15,479 nucleotides of DNA from JBLHKE01 sp047619485 (GTDB lineage: Bacteria > Verrucomicrobiota > Verrucomicrobiia > Verrucomicrobiales > DEV007): positions 1 to 15,479 of the forward strand of contig JBLHKE010000094.1 of assembly GCA_047619485.1 (NCBI GenBank), given 5' to 3'. The notes under the pieces were generated by a model, which did not search any database, was not told the origin of the DNA, and saw only the letters and a program-made list of their open reading frames with translations. The position numbers were made by a program, and so were the translations under genes. Shown in pieces: positions 7,601 through 14,309 of the stretch. Position 1 is the first letter of the stretch, and the number at the start of each line of letters is the position of its first letter.

Positions 7601-10600
7601 GATATCGGCGACGAGCTGCGCTACATCCTCGATCGCCGCCAGGGAAAAACGTTTCCGGGCAACATGCTGCGCCGCCCTAGCATTCTGCTAAATCCATGGG
7701 CGATCCGCGATACGGACACCGAGATCGTCGACGCCCAGGCCGGCGAACGCTACCGCGGTTCGGTCGTCGATGCTAAAGGTGGTCGTGTGGCTAAGCTGAG
7801 TGTGGCCGCCAACCAGAAGAGGGAATCCGGCGGCGGTGCGCCCGACAGCCCCGGATTTACCAACCTCGATTTCCTCGCCCTGCGTGCCCCGGTTATCTAC
7901 AACCTCGCTCCGGACAAGGACGGTTTCGTGACCATCGAGACGGCCGATCTGATTGATCGCCAGCATCTTCATGTATTCGCGGTCGACCCGGGGAACTCGG
8001 CCTACCGGCAGGTGTCGCTCGCCAGCCGCGCTACCGCGGTGGTGTCGACGGCCCTCAAAGACGGCCTCGATCCAGTCAAGCATTACGCCGAGCAAAAGAA
8101 CTTCTCCCTGCTCAATACGGGCGACGCGCTCGAGGTAAGTGATCCATCTACAGCCAAGGTCGAAACCTACGACGATCTCAGCGATGTATTCACTCTCTAC
8201 ACGACGCTCAGCGGCAATGCCACGCTCGGTGAATTCCGTTTTATCCTCGACTGGCCATCGCTCGAGGAATTGGACAAACGTGCCAAGTATTCCAAGTATG
8301 CCTGTCACGAGCTAAACTTCTTTATCTCGCGGCGCGACCCGGAGTTCTTCGACTCAGTGGTGAAGCCATACCTCGCCAACAAGAAGGGCCGAACCTTTCT
8401 CGACCACTACCTCCTCGGGGCAGACTTGACGCGCTTTCTCGAGCCTTGGAATTTTTCCCGATTGAACACCGTCGAGCGGATCTTGCTCGCGGGCAGGATC
8501 GGTGGTGGTGAGCCGTCGGCGACCGCCCGGCATTTGCAGGACTTACTCGACCTGATCCCGGCCGATGCGGTTCGGCGTGAGTATTTTTTCCAGACGGCGA
8601 TTGCTGGCAAGGCGCTCGGGGTCGATGCTGTCGGGGCGATCAACGATTCTCTGCGCGGCCTACAGGAATCCGCCAAGGAGCTAAAGATGGAAGGCGCGAT
8701 GATGTTGGAGAAGGCCGCCCCGGCAGCGCCAGAAGCTGCGGCGATGTCGATGAGGCGCAAGGCGAACGGGCTCGAGAAAAAAATGAGCCAGCTCGGCCGG
8801 AAGCAGGACGCCGCGAAGGCCAAGAAAGCGAACTTCGCGTCGATGGCCGATGACAGTAATTTCGGCATCGAGGCACTCGGTGAGATCCGTGACAAGCTCG
8901 CCGTGGGACGGCAGTTCTACCGCAAGCTCGAGGCGACCAAGGAATGGGCCGAGAACAACTACTACCACCTGTTAATTGGTGATCAGGATGCTGATCTGAT
9001 TTCCACCAGCGCGTTCTGGGCGGACTTTGCCAAGCACACCGCCGCCGCCGCCGTGGAAGGGGAGGTCTTCCTAAGCGAGCATTTCATCAGCGCGCAGCGC
9101 AACTTCACCGAGATGATGTTCGCGATGTCGGTGATCGGATTGCCCTACGAGGCGGGCGACCACGACGCCAAGGTCGATGGCGGCAAACTGGCGATCAGAG
9201 CCGCGAGCCCGGCCATCATCGTCCACAAGGAGATCAACGAGGCAGCCATCAGCGACGACAAGACGCCGCTTTTGACCAGTCAGAATTACTTCCTGCAAAG
9301 TGATCGCTACGAGCAGAAGAACGGTGAGAAATTCGACAAGTTCGTCGACGGTGAATTTCTCGCTGGTGCGGTCTACGGCTGCCAGGTGGTCGCTACCAAT
9401 CCGACCTCCGGGAGACAGAAGCTCGAGCTGCTCGTGCAGATCCCGCATGGCGCGGTGCCAGTTCTGAACGCCCGCCAGACGCGAGGGCAGCGCGTCGAAC
9501 TCGCGCCCTACCACACCGAGACCTTCGAGTATTTCTTCTATTTCCCGGTGCCATCGGAGGATGGTGAGAAAAACCTCGGTTACCCGGCGCACCTTGCCCG
9601 CGATGAGAAGATCGCCGCGTGGGCCGAGGCACGCGAGTTTGATGTCGTCGCCAAGTTCAGCACGATGGACACCGCCAGTTGGGACTACGTCAGCCAGCAC
9701 GGGACTCCGGCGCAGGTGATGGAACGCCTCAAGACCGACAACACTAGTGCGCTCGATCTCGGGCGCATCGCTTGGCGCATGAAAGATCTCGATTTCTTCC
9801 GCCAGATCACCGGCTTGTTGCGTGATCGCCACCTCTACGAGAACACGCTCTACAGCTACGGCCTCTATCATGGTGAGGTGCCGGTGGCGCGGCAGTTTTT
9901 GTTGCATTCGGACAACTTCCTCAACCAGTGCGGCACCTATCTCGTGAGCCCGCTGGTCGACATTGACCCAGTTGCTCGCCGCAGCTACCAGCACCTCGAA
10001 TACAGCCCGTTGGTGAATGCCCGCGCGCACCAACTCGGACGCCAGCGCAAGATTGCCAACCCGCAGTTGCACAGTCAGTATCACCAGTTCCTGCGCGTGT
10101 TGCGTTACATTCCGAAACTAGACGACGAGAATCGTCTCGACCTTGCCTACTACCTACTCCTGCAAGATCGCATCGGCGAAGGATTGGAGCAGTTGGACAA
10201 GGCCGATGTAGGCAAGCTGCCCGGAAAAATCCAACATGATTACTTCCTCTGTCACGCAGCGTTCTACCAAGAGAACCCCAACGAGGCACGTCGCATCGCG
10301 AAGAAATACTCGAAGCACCCAGTCGATCGCTGGCGTGAGCGCTTCGAAGAAGTCATCGCCCAGGTCGATGAGATCTCGGGTAAGGATGTCGCTGAGCAAG
10401 GGGTGGACAACAGCGCGACAGACGTCCACCCGGATGACGGTTCGAAGCGTGACCAGGCACAGGGCCAACTAGCCGACACCGAGCCTTCGATCGGGGTGAA
10501 AGTCGAAGCTGGTCAAGTCACCGTGAATCATCAGAACGTCGAGGGTGCCACCGTCAACTACTACGAGATGGATCTCGAGTTCCTGTTCAGCACCAACCCA

Positions 10601-11059
10601 TTCGTTGGCAGTGGCGGTGCGGATCGCTTCAGCATCATCAAGCCAAACCTCAGCGCGCCACTCGAACTCGGCGGGAAGGCCGGTGACAAGAAGTTCGCCC
10701 TGCCCGATCAGTTCCGTGCGACCAACGTGCTGGTCGAAATCGTCGCCGCCGGGCAGAAGGCTTCGCAGGCCTACTACGCGCACACTCTCGATGTCACGGC
10801 AGTCGAAAACTACGGCCGGCTCGAGGTTCGTGATCAGAAGACCCGCATGCCGGTCTCCAAAGCTTACATCAAGGTCTACGCTCGTGATCAGGACGGTAGT
10901 GTGAAGTTCTACAAGGACGGCTACACGGATCTGCGTGGCAAATTTGACTACGCCAGCCTCAACACCAGCCAACTCGGTACTGCCCAGCGATTCGCCATCC
11001 TGGTGATGACCGAGAAGAACGGCTCGCTGGTGAAGGAGGCCACCCCGCCGAAACAGTAG
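4643..11059 (+). CDS. Giant secreted protein with alpha-2-macroglobulin-like (MG) segments and helical solenoids, 2138 aa
   Basis: A single 2138-codon frame. The N-terminus has Lys residues, a hydrophobic core and a plausible signal peptidase I site after SSA (about residue 27), so the protein should be exported. Residues about 50-420 look all-helical and TPR-like. About 427-640 are beta-rich and resemble bacterial macroglobulin MG2/MG3 modules: LTNQQKYSPTDAVTLDLYVKN, then a segment around LDESNQLVRGASIWLGG with a later KRGRATVPF. More beta-sandwich follows (about 640-1150, including QLKHRDFKDPVRV near 767 and ISGRDIGDELRY near 984). A helical block (about 1160-1470) contains CHELNFF and WAENNYYHLL (1435). 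Then come beta segments, a second helical block (about 1690-1900), a charged linker (about 1905-1955) and a C-terminal beta domain with YGRLEVRD (2057) and FYKDGYTDLRGKFDYASL. I see no GCGEQ-type thioester and no HExxH, so a classical protease trap or metalloprotease is unlikely. The start has no Shine-Dalgarno. A role in the envelope or outside the cell is inferred; function is unknown. Confidence 0.85.
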   Translation: MKNSAKTCLGGLLATILSTLFLTMSSADSQIIGFDELFVLSENREDALKQLIPGTEDYYYYHSLHFQNEGEFGKVEELLKPWIKRYDRSGRVREIQHRQALLQYEGNSKATFDYLRRELNLTFNHSKEELGKKPNFPTLLDQKHIARKTLLAEAFRRHRNLGGLTDAALDWLLRDEVSLDPTRRRDLLARLKLPDFPNLVPLIATELKTKESSGFGEFEIHRQLTHQQLDELLKLAPKLIGETKFVNAYLTKLRPSEDVDWANDEVEGAAYLARQWAFSKDLAPAFNSLKAHVLYRLLDRQRKEGDYDRKLFMTYIQLPRAVDYIEPKYLDDQERRKYAAQLGADFRAATSLAPIGSDEALVRDYLSQFFVEDKDYTAYSTYLRDSWLKPLFAEVKIVNGIGDQEKWYSMISPAQLKQLKDRIDIEFALTNQQKYSPTDAVTLDLYVKNVDQLLVKVYEINTLNFYLLNNREVNTDIVLDGLVANSETKHRYDEIDLHRVKRTFEFPELEGKRGTWVIEFIGNGRSSRALVRKGKFQYLAIPSAAGSTISVLDESNQLVRGASIWLGGREYKVDKRGRATVPFSNNPGRVPMVLVADGFASLDDFQHPAENYQFTAGFHVERETLLAGKQTEVAIRPALSLNGQPINLGLLKSVRLNVVSTDLDGISSSAAAPGFELALDRESLFKFTVPERLASIQFTLTAGVENLSGGRTDTLSANETFYLNGIERTEQTVQFHLAKLDGNYVIEVLGKSAEIYADRTIQLQLKHRDFKDPVRVTLQSDARGHVQLGVLDQIDWVRAEAPGKIRTWQLPGDWHSRNDYVHGVAGETLMVPYSGGAKKITRAGFALFETRGGTFASDAFDKLALQDGFVKVDPLSAGDYRLFMKESGVAVTLRLADGDRAGRFVLAEHRHLELKNSAPLQIESVDVGKEKIRIKIANAGELARVHVAATRYLSEFSFRDDIGTFPYSNPYVIARAHSTSRFISGRDIGDELRYILDRRQGKTFPGNMLRRPSILLNPWAIRDTDTEIVDAQAGERYRGSVVDAKGGRVAKLSVAANQKRESGGGAPDSPGFTNLDFLALRAPVIYNLAPDKDGFVTIETADLIDRQHLHVFAVDPGNSAYRQVSLASRATAVVSTALKDGLDPVKHYAEQKNFSLLNTGDALEVSDPSTAKVETYDDLSDVFTLYTTLSGNATLGEFRFILDWPSLEELDKRAKYSKYACHELNFFISRRDPEFFDSVVKPYLANKKGRTFLDHYLLGADLTRFLEPWNFSRLNTVERILLAGRIGGGEPSATARHLQDLLDLIPADAVRREYFFQTAIAGKALGVDAVGAINDSLRGLQESAKELKMEGAMMLEKAAPAAPEAAAMSMRRKANGLEKKMSQLGRKQDAAKAKKANFASMADDSNFGIEALGEIRDKLAVGRQFYRKLEATKEWAENNYYHLLIGDQDADLISTSAFWADFAKHTAAAAVEGEVFLSEHFISAQRNFTEMMFAMSVIGLPYEAGDHDAKVDGGKLAIRAASPAIIVHKEINEAAISDDKTPLLTSQNYFLQSDRYEQKNGEKFDKFVDGEFLAGAVYGCQVVATNPTSGRQKLELLVQIPHGAVPVLNARQTRGQRVELAPYHTETFEYFFYFPVPSEDGEKNLGYPAHLARDEKIAAWAEAREFDVVAKFSTMDTASWDYVSQHGTPAQVMERLKTDNTSALDLGRIAWRMKDLDFFRQITGLLRDRHLYENTLYSYGLYHGEVPVARQFLLHSDNFLNQCGTYLVSPLVDIDPVARRSYQHLEYSPLVNARAHQLGRQRKIANPQLHSQYHQFLRVLRYIPKLDDENRLDLAYYLLLQDRIGEGLEQLDKADVGKLPGKIQHDYFLCHAAFYQENPNEARRIAKKYSKHPVDRWRERFEEVIAQVDEISGKDVAEQGVDNSATDVHPDDGSKRDQAQGQLADTEPSIGVKVEAGQVTVNHQNVEGATVNYYEMDLEFLFSTNPFVGSGGADRFSIIKPNLSAPLELGGKAGDKKFALPDQFRATNVLVEIVAAGQKASQAYYAHTLDVTAVENYGRLEVRDQKTRMPVSKAYIKVYARDQDGSVKFYKDGYTDLRGKFDYASLNTSQLGTAQRFAILVMTEKNGSLVKEATPPKQ

Positions 11060-11107
11060 GCCCGCAGTGGTGATCTCCGGTGCCCAAACTGAATCTTCCT
11101 CCGTAAG

Positions 11108-11150
11108 AAAAAGGGGCGGTTGCGCGAAAAGCGCCTCCGTGTTCCTTTTT
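11108..11150 (+). terminator. Intrinsic terminator of the giant gene (possibly bidirectional)
   Basis: AAAAAGG (11108-11114) pairs with CCTTTTT (11144-11150). Inside, CGG (11117-11119) pairs with CCG (11137-11139) and GCGC (11122-11125) with GCGC (11131-11134) around a GAAAA loop. The stem begins 48 bp after the stop codon and ends in T5. The A-run on the other side means it could also work in reverse. Confidence 0.75.
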
Positions 11151-11155
11151 ACTTC

Positions 11156-11233
11156 CGACGAAATCCTCACGAATTCGGCTACTGAAATTACGATTCTAGC
11201 GGATCTGTAGCGGAATTCGTGAGAATTTCGTCG
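11156..11233. repeat. 78-bp near-perfect inverted repeat; REPIN-like doublet of GTAG palindromes
   Basis: The left arm (11156-11182) and right arm (11207-11233) are reverse complements over 27 bp with two mismatches, around a 24-bp spacer. Each half has a REP-like layout. The right arm reads GTAG followed by CGGAATTC-GTGA-GAATTTCG, itself an 8-bp stem with one G-T pair and a tetraloop. On the minus strand the left arm reads GTAG and then a degenerate copy of the same palindrome with the same GTGA loop. REP sequences mobilised by RAYT transposases are short imperfect palindromes next to a GTAG/GTGG tetranucleotide, and two in inverted orientation make a REPIN. The element lies 5 bp after the terminator, in non-coding DNA. 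The repeat is seen directly; the REPIN identity is inferred. Confidence 0.7.
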
Positions 11234-11471
11234 ACACCTGCCCGACGCGCAGGCCGCTGTTGATGCAGGGGAGAAATGCGGCTAACCGTGGCAAAACCTC
11301 CTGCTTTCATTCTCGCCCTAGATCCGTGGCCAGCATCGCCACTAGGCGCCTAGATCATTCTAAAATTATTCTTGCCCAAACGCTGCATTTGTGGCAGATT
11401 CACGCCCCTCGCTACCCACTCTGGGAGCACGGAATCCCTTTCTAACCCATTCAGCACGAGCAACCAAGACC
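11234..11471 (+). promoter_or_regulatory. Leader/promoter region of rplU-rpmA
   Basis: This non-coding stretch should hold the promoter and 5' leader of the ribosomal operon. A perfect 12-bp palindrome, CTAGGCGCCTAG, lies at 11342-11353, followed by a short AT-rich patch (about 11354-11372), the most promoter-like part. I cannot assign -35/-10 boxes with confidence, nor do I recognise a named L21 leader. No convincing gene is present: a 61-codon frame at 11260-11445 has irregular composition. Confidence 0.35.
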
Positions 11472-11786
11472 ATGGCCTACGCAATTATTAAAACCGGCGG
11501 AAAGCAGTATAAAGTCCAAGCGGGCGATAAGATCGACGTCGAAAAGATCGACGGCGAAGTCGGCGACGACGTTTCGCTCGGCGAGATTCTCATGTCTGGC
11601 GACGGAGCTTCGACCAAGATCGGTGACCCGGTCATCGAAGGATCGAGTGTTACCGCGACCGTGCTAGAGCAGCACCGCGCTAAAAAGGTGACTGCCTTCA
11701 AATTCAAGCGCCGCAAGGGGCACCACAAGACCAAAGGCCACCGCCAACCACTCACCCGCCTCGAGATCAAGAGCATCTCCCTCTAA
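11472..11786 (+). CDS. rplU: 50S ribosomal protein L21
   Basis: A 104-residue protein starting MAYAIIKTGGKQYKVQAGDK, the conserved L21 N-terminus. It continues through the beta-barrel region to the basic KFKRRKGHHKTKGHRQPLT signature (about 79-97), which contacts 23S rRNA. The length is typical (about 100-105). The frame is open further upstream to an ATG at 11391, but family alignment places the start at 11472, in the context gaccATGgcc and without a Shine-Dalgarno. rpmA follows after 28 bp, the near-universal rplU-rpmA pair, and a terminator after rpmA closes the operon. Confidence 0.98.
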   Translation: MAYAIIKTGGKQYKVQAGDKIDVEKIDGEVGDDVSLGEILMSGDGASTKIGDPVIEGSSVTATVLEQHRAKKVTAFKFKRRKGHHKTKGHRQPLTRLEIKSISL

Positions 11787-11814
11787 CTTTCTAACCTTTA
11801 AATATTAAAAAACC

Positions 11815-12072
11815 ATGGCCCATAAAAAAGGACAAGGCAGCGTCAAAAACGGACGCGACTCAAATGCTAAGCGCCGCGGCGTGAAGAAATTCGGTGGCGA
11901 GAGTGTCATCGCAGGCAACATCCTGATCCGTCAGTGTGGCACCAAGTGGCACCCTGGCAAAGGAGTTGGCCTCGGCCGCGACTACACGATCTTCGCCCTC
12001 GTTGACGGTAAGGTGCGCTTCGACCGCGATGGTCGTCGCATCAACGTCGACCCGATCGAGGCGATCGCGTAG
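11815..12072 (+). CDS. rpmA: 50S ribosomal protein L27
   Basis: An 85-residue protein beginning MAHKKGQGSVKNGRDSNAKR. L27's N-terminal tail reaches towards the peptidyl transferase centre, and this one has the mature form, with no cleavable extension of the Firmicutes type. The core GVKKFGGESVIAGNILIRQ and GTKWHPGKGVGLGRDYTIFAL is standard, as is the length. The start follows an A-rich leader ending aaaaaacc, without a Shine-Dalgarno. It is the second gene of the rplU-rpmA operon and is followed 27 bp later by an intrinsic terminator. Confidence 0.98.
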   Translation: MAHKKGQGSVKNGRDSNAKRRGVKKFGGESVIAGNILIRQCGTKWHPGKGVGLGRDYTIFALVDGKVRFDRDGRRINVDPIEAIA

Positions 12073-12099
12073 GCGAGTCGTGCATCCAGCGATTTTTTT

Positions 12100-12130
12100 A
12101 AGGGCGGCGCCGCAAGGTAGCCGCCCTTTT
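12100..12130 (+). terminator. Intrinsic terminator of rplU-rpmA
   Basis: AAGGGCGGC (12100-12108) and GCCGCCCTT (12120-12128) form a perfect 9-bp GC-rich stem with an 11-nt loop, ending in T4 (12127-12130). It lies 27 bp after the rpmA stop. Confidence 0.85.
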
Positions 12131-12180
12131 CGTTGCCCGAGGACAACTCGAAAAAATGCACAATTTGGATAGCTCGTCCT

Positions 12181-12199
12181 GCTTCGCCTTTGGCGAAGC
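12181..12199. repeat. Perfect 8-bp palindromic hairpin upstream of trmL
   Basis: GCTTCGCC (12181-12188) and GGCGAAGC (12192-12199) form a perfect 8-bp stem around a TTT loop, 37 bp before the trmL ATG. It has no T-run, so it is not a classical terminator. It could be a dispersed palindromic repeat, a 5' UTR structure for trmL, or a chance palindrome; only a genome-wide count can tell. Confidence 0.5.
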
Positions 12200-12236
12200 T
12201 CCGATCTGTGGTCGATAAATCCGAAGCCCAAGCCCG

Positions 12237-12710
12237 ATGCTCAACATCGTTCTAGTCAATCCAGAAATTCCACCCAACACTGGTAACGTCGGCCGTCTCT
12301 GCCTCGCCACCGGTTCGCGATTGCACCTTGTGCGCCCGCTCGGATTCGATATCGATGCCAAGCAGGTTCGCCGCGCCGGCCTCGACTACTGGGAGCACGT
12401 CGACCTCCATCTCTGGGATAGTTTCGACGAGTTGCGCGCGGCGGCCTTGGAGGAGAGCCCGCACGCGCGCTTCCTCATGTTGTCCAAAAAGGCCAGCAAG
12501 GTCTACTGGGACGAGCGCTTTCACGATGGAGACTACCTCGTCTTCGGCCGCGAGACCAAGGGGCTTCCAGAAGAGATGATGGCTAAGAATCCTGATGCTT
12601 GCCTCACGATTCCGATGGTCGAGGGATCGACCCGCAGCATCAACTTGGCGACTTCGGTCTCGGCGGTGCTATTCGAGGCGATTCGCCAACTTGCGCACTC
12701 TGGTGCCTGA
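12237..12710 (+). CDS. trmL: tRNA (cytidine(34)-2'-O)-methyltransferase, SPOUT family (TrmL)
   Basis: A 157-residue protein, the compact full length of TrmL. This family 2'-O-methylates the wobble base (C34 or cmnm5U34) of tRNA-Leu isoacceptors using S-adenosylmethionine. It has the N-terminal LNIVLVNPEIPPNTGNVGRL, where NPEIPPNTGN (8-17) is diagnostic. It also has LVFGRETKGLP (101-111) and the C-terminal knot IPM...RSINLATSVS (125-142), which build the trefoil-knot cofactor site of SPOUT enzymes. The protein works as a dimer in the cytoplasm. The ATG at 12237 has no Shine-Dalgarno but is fixed by homology. A perfect hairpin lies 37 bp upstream. The gene follows the rplU-rpmA terminator and is probably transcribed on its own. 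Confidence 0.95.
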   Translation: MLNIVLVNPEIPPNTGNVGRLCLATGSRLHLVRPLGFDIDAKQVRRAGLDYWEHVDLHLWDSFDELRAAALEESPHARFLMLSKKASKVYWDERFHDGDYLVFGRETKGLPEEMMAKNPDACLTIPMVEGSTRSINLATSVSAVLFEAIRQLAHSGA

Positions 12711-12901
12711 ATTTTTTGGCACTGCAAGATGCAACTATCTCCTTGCCAAGCAGTAGGCCTCGGACATACGATCTAATTGAGTTCGATGTTAGTGTTCCTC
12801 TCGCCAGCAGACATCAGTTGGGTTGTTTTGGAGGACTGACGGAGAGTTCGATGAACAATCTGTTCCACCAAGTATTAACCCATCAAAAACTGACCAAGAT
12901 T

Positions 12902-13336
12902 ATGGCGGTGACACGACCAAACTACGGAATCAGTCGGATCGACCAACCCGACAAAAAGAACCACGGATACTACGTCCGGGTCACCCACAATGGGAAGACC
13001 CAGCAGAAGTATTTTCCCGATAAGGCCTCCGGTAGCAAGACGAAGGCCTTGAAGCTTGCGAAAGAATACCGCGACAAGATCGTCAAGAAACTGCCGAAGG
13101 CCAAGCGCGAGGCTGCTGCTCAGAAGCGCCGCAAGGTGAAGCAGAGTGGCACGACTGGCGTCACCCATGTGCTGTCGCGCTCGACTGGCGGCAAGGCCTA
13201 CGAGTACTGGCAGGCAGCTTGGGAGGAGAGTGGCGTGCGTCGCACTGCCAAGTTCTCTATCGCCAAGTACAAGAATGCTGAGGCGCTCGAGATGGCGAAG
13301 AAAAAACTGCGTGCGATGAAGCGGAAGCATAAGTAG
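12902..13336 (+). CDS. Small basic protein with two AP2/ERF-like DNA-binding repeats
   Basis: A 144-residue, very Lys/Arg-rich protein with two related segments. The first (about 8-60) runs NYGISRIDQPDKKNHGYYVRV to KTKALKLAKEYRDK. The second (about 84-140) runs TTGVTHVLSRSTGGKAYEYW to NAEALEMAKKKLR. Both fit the AP2 plan: G-(I/V) strand, three-stranded sheet with aromatic residues, then a helix beginning with the A-L/A-E-A-L-E pattern. AP2 domains bind DNA in plants and in homing endonucleases. Stand-alone bacterial versions like this one are, as I recall, frequent in Verrucomicrobia but uncharacterised. The start at 12902 matches the conserved region, but an in-frame ATG at 12851 adds 17 residues and has the only good Shine-Dalgarno-like sequence in the window (GGAG at 12841-12844, 6 bp before it). 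A terminator follows. Confidence 0.8.
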   Translation: MAVTRPNYGISRIDQPDKKNHGYYVRVTHNGKTQQKYFPDKASGSKTKALKLAKEYRDKIVKKLPKAKREAAAQKRRKVKQSGTTGVTHVLSRSTGGKAYEYWQAAWEESGVRRTAKFSIAKYKNAEALEMAKKKLRAMKRKHK

Positions 13337-13367
13337 GGGCGGATTACTTTCCATCCCCAAAACTAAC

Positions 13368-13403
13368 AAGCTGGCTCCGGAGAAATTCTGGGCTGGCTTT
13401 TTT
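13368..13403 (+). terminator. Intrinsic terminator of the AP2-like gene, rich in G-U pairs
   Basis: AAGCTGGCTCCGGA (13368-13381) folds onto TTCTGGGCTGGCTT (13386-13399) around a GAAA loop, with about four G-U pairs and one mismatch, running into T6 (13398-13403). Since G-U pairs become A-C mismatches in the complement, it should work only for plus-strand transcripts. Confidence 0.6.
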
Positions 13404-13553
13404 GTGGAGCTGCGCCGCAGGAGGTGGGGAACCGCTCTATCGAAGTGACGGCCAGTTGGCCGACCTACTGTGGGTTAGATCTCCGAGCACCGTAATTCTT
13501 CCTGCGCGTCAAGAAATCCGGGTTACCTTAAGCGCGCCCTCCGTTTCGACATC

Positions 13554-14270
13554 ATGGATACTGACACCAGCACCACGACCGCTTCAGCCCCAACTTCTCC
13601 GGCTGCCCCCCCACTCATCCGCGGTGCCAACCTGTGCCGCTCGTTTGAGATGGGCTCGGCGACCGTGGAGGTGTTGCACGACGTGAGCCTCGAAGTGCTG
13701 GCAGGAGAGAAGGTGTTTCTCTGCGGTGCCTCCGGGGCGGGTAAGACGACCTTGATGTACACCCTGGCAGGTCTCGAGCGCCCGCTCAGTGGCGAGGTTT
13801 TCTTCGATGGCGAATCGATCTACCGTGCGCCGAAGAACCGCCAGGCGGCGATTCGCAATGCGCGCATGGGCTACATTTTCCAGAACTACTTTCTCATGCC
13901 CGAGTTGACCGCGTTGGAGAACGTCCTGTTGCCCGCCTTCATGGTGGCTGGCGACAAGCGTGATCGCGGCGCTGAGATCCTCGGGCGCCTCGGTCTCTCA
14001 GAGCGACTCGACCACCGGCCGTCCGAACTCAGTGGTGGCGAACAGCAGCGGGTGGCCATCGCGCGCTCGCTCATCAATGACCCCGACGTCATCTTCGCCG
14101 ACGAACCGACGGGCAATCTCGACTCCAAGACCGGCGCAGGGGTTATGGATGCCTTGATCGAACTTGTCGCCGAGAAGAAAAAATCGTTGATCGTCGTCAC
14201 CCACGACACCAAGCTTGCGCGCCTCGGCGACCGCACGCTCGAACTTGCAGACGGCCGCCTGATCCACTAA
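13554..14270 (+). CDS. LolD/MacB-type ABC transporter ATP-binding protein
   Basis: A 238-residue stand-alone ATPase. After a Thr/Ser/Ala/Pro-rich tail of about 20 residues it has Walker A GASGAGKTT (58-66), the Q-loop IFQNYFLMPELTALENVLLP (108-127) typical of the LolD/MacB/FtsE branch, signature LSGGEQQRVAIARSL (159-173), Walker B VIFADEPTGNLDS (179-191) with Glu 184, and switch His 217. In known systems LolD powers LolC/E to release lipoproteins from the inner membrane; MacB-type relatives drive efflux. No permease gene lies beside it here; ilvE follows after 39 bp. The partner may lie elsewhere, so the substrate is open. No Shine-Dalgarno precedes ATG 13554. The N-terminal tail may be unstructured or the true start may be internal. 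Confidence 0.9.
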   Translation: MDTDTSTTTASAPTSPAAPPLIRGANLCRSFEMGSATVEVLHDVSLEVLAGEKVFLCGASGAGKTTLMYTLAGLERPLSGEVFFDGESIYRAPKNRQAAIRNARMGYIFQNYFLMPELTALENVLLPAFMVAGDKRDRGAEILGRLGLSERLDHRPSELSGGEQQRVAIARSLINDPDVIFADEPTGNLDSKTGAGVMDALIELVAEKKKSLIVVTHDTKLARLGDRTLELADGRLIH

Positions 14271-14309
14271 ACCTTTTACTTTTCACCTTCTACTTTCCCA
14301 TTTCCAACA

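Noticed and set aside
9071..10084. 337-codon open frame on the minus strand inside the giant gene
   Set aside because: It is a shadow of the plus-strand gene: its residues are dominated by the complement of the sense codon pattern, and no family motif appears. The same holds for minus frames at 5948-6997, 7688-8308 and 10469-11170.
11391..11471. Longer rplU starting at ATG 11391
   Set aside because: The L21 family starts at MAYAIIKTGGKQY (11472); the extra 27 residues do not resemble ribosomal protein sequence.
12716..12749. TTGGCA / TGCCAA inverted repeat after trmL as a terminator
   Set aside because: Only 6 bp with a 22-nt loop, and the T-run lies before the stem rather than after it.
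12599..12901. Extension of the AP2-like gene upstream to ATG 12599
   Set aside because: It would overlap the end of trmL in another frame, and the added residues show no conserved features; ATG 12902 or 12851 is far more likely.
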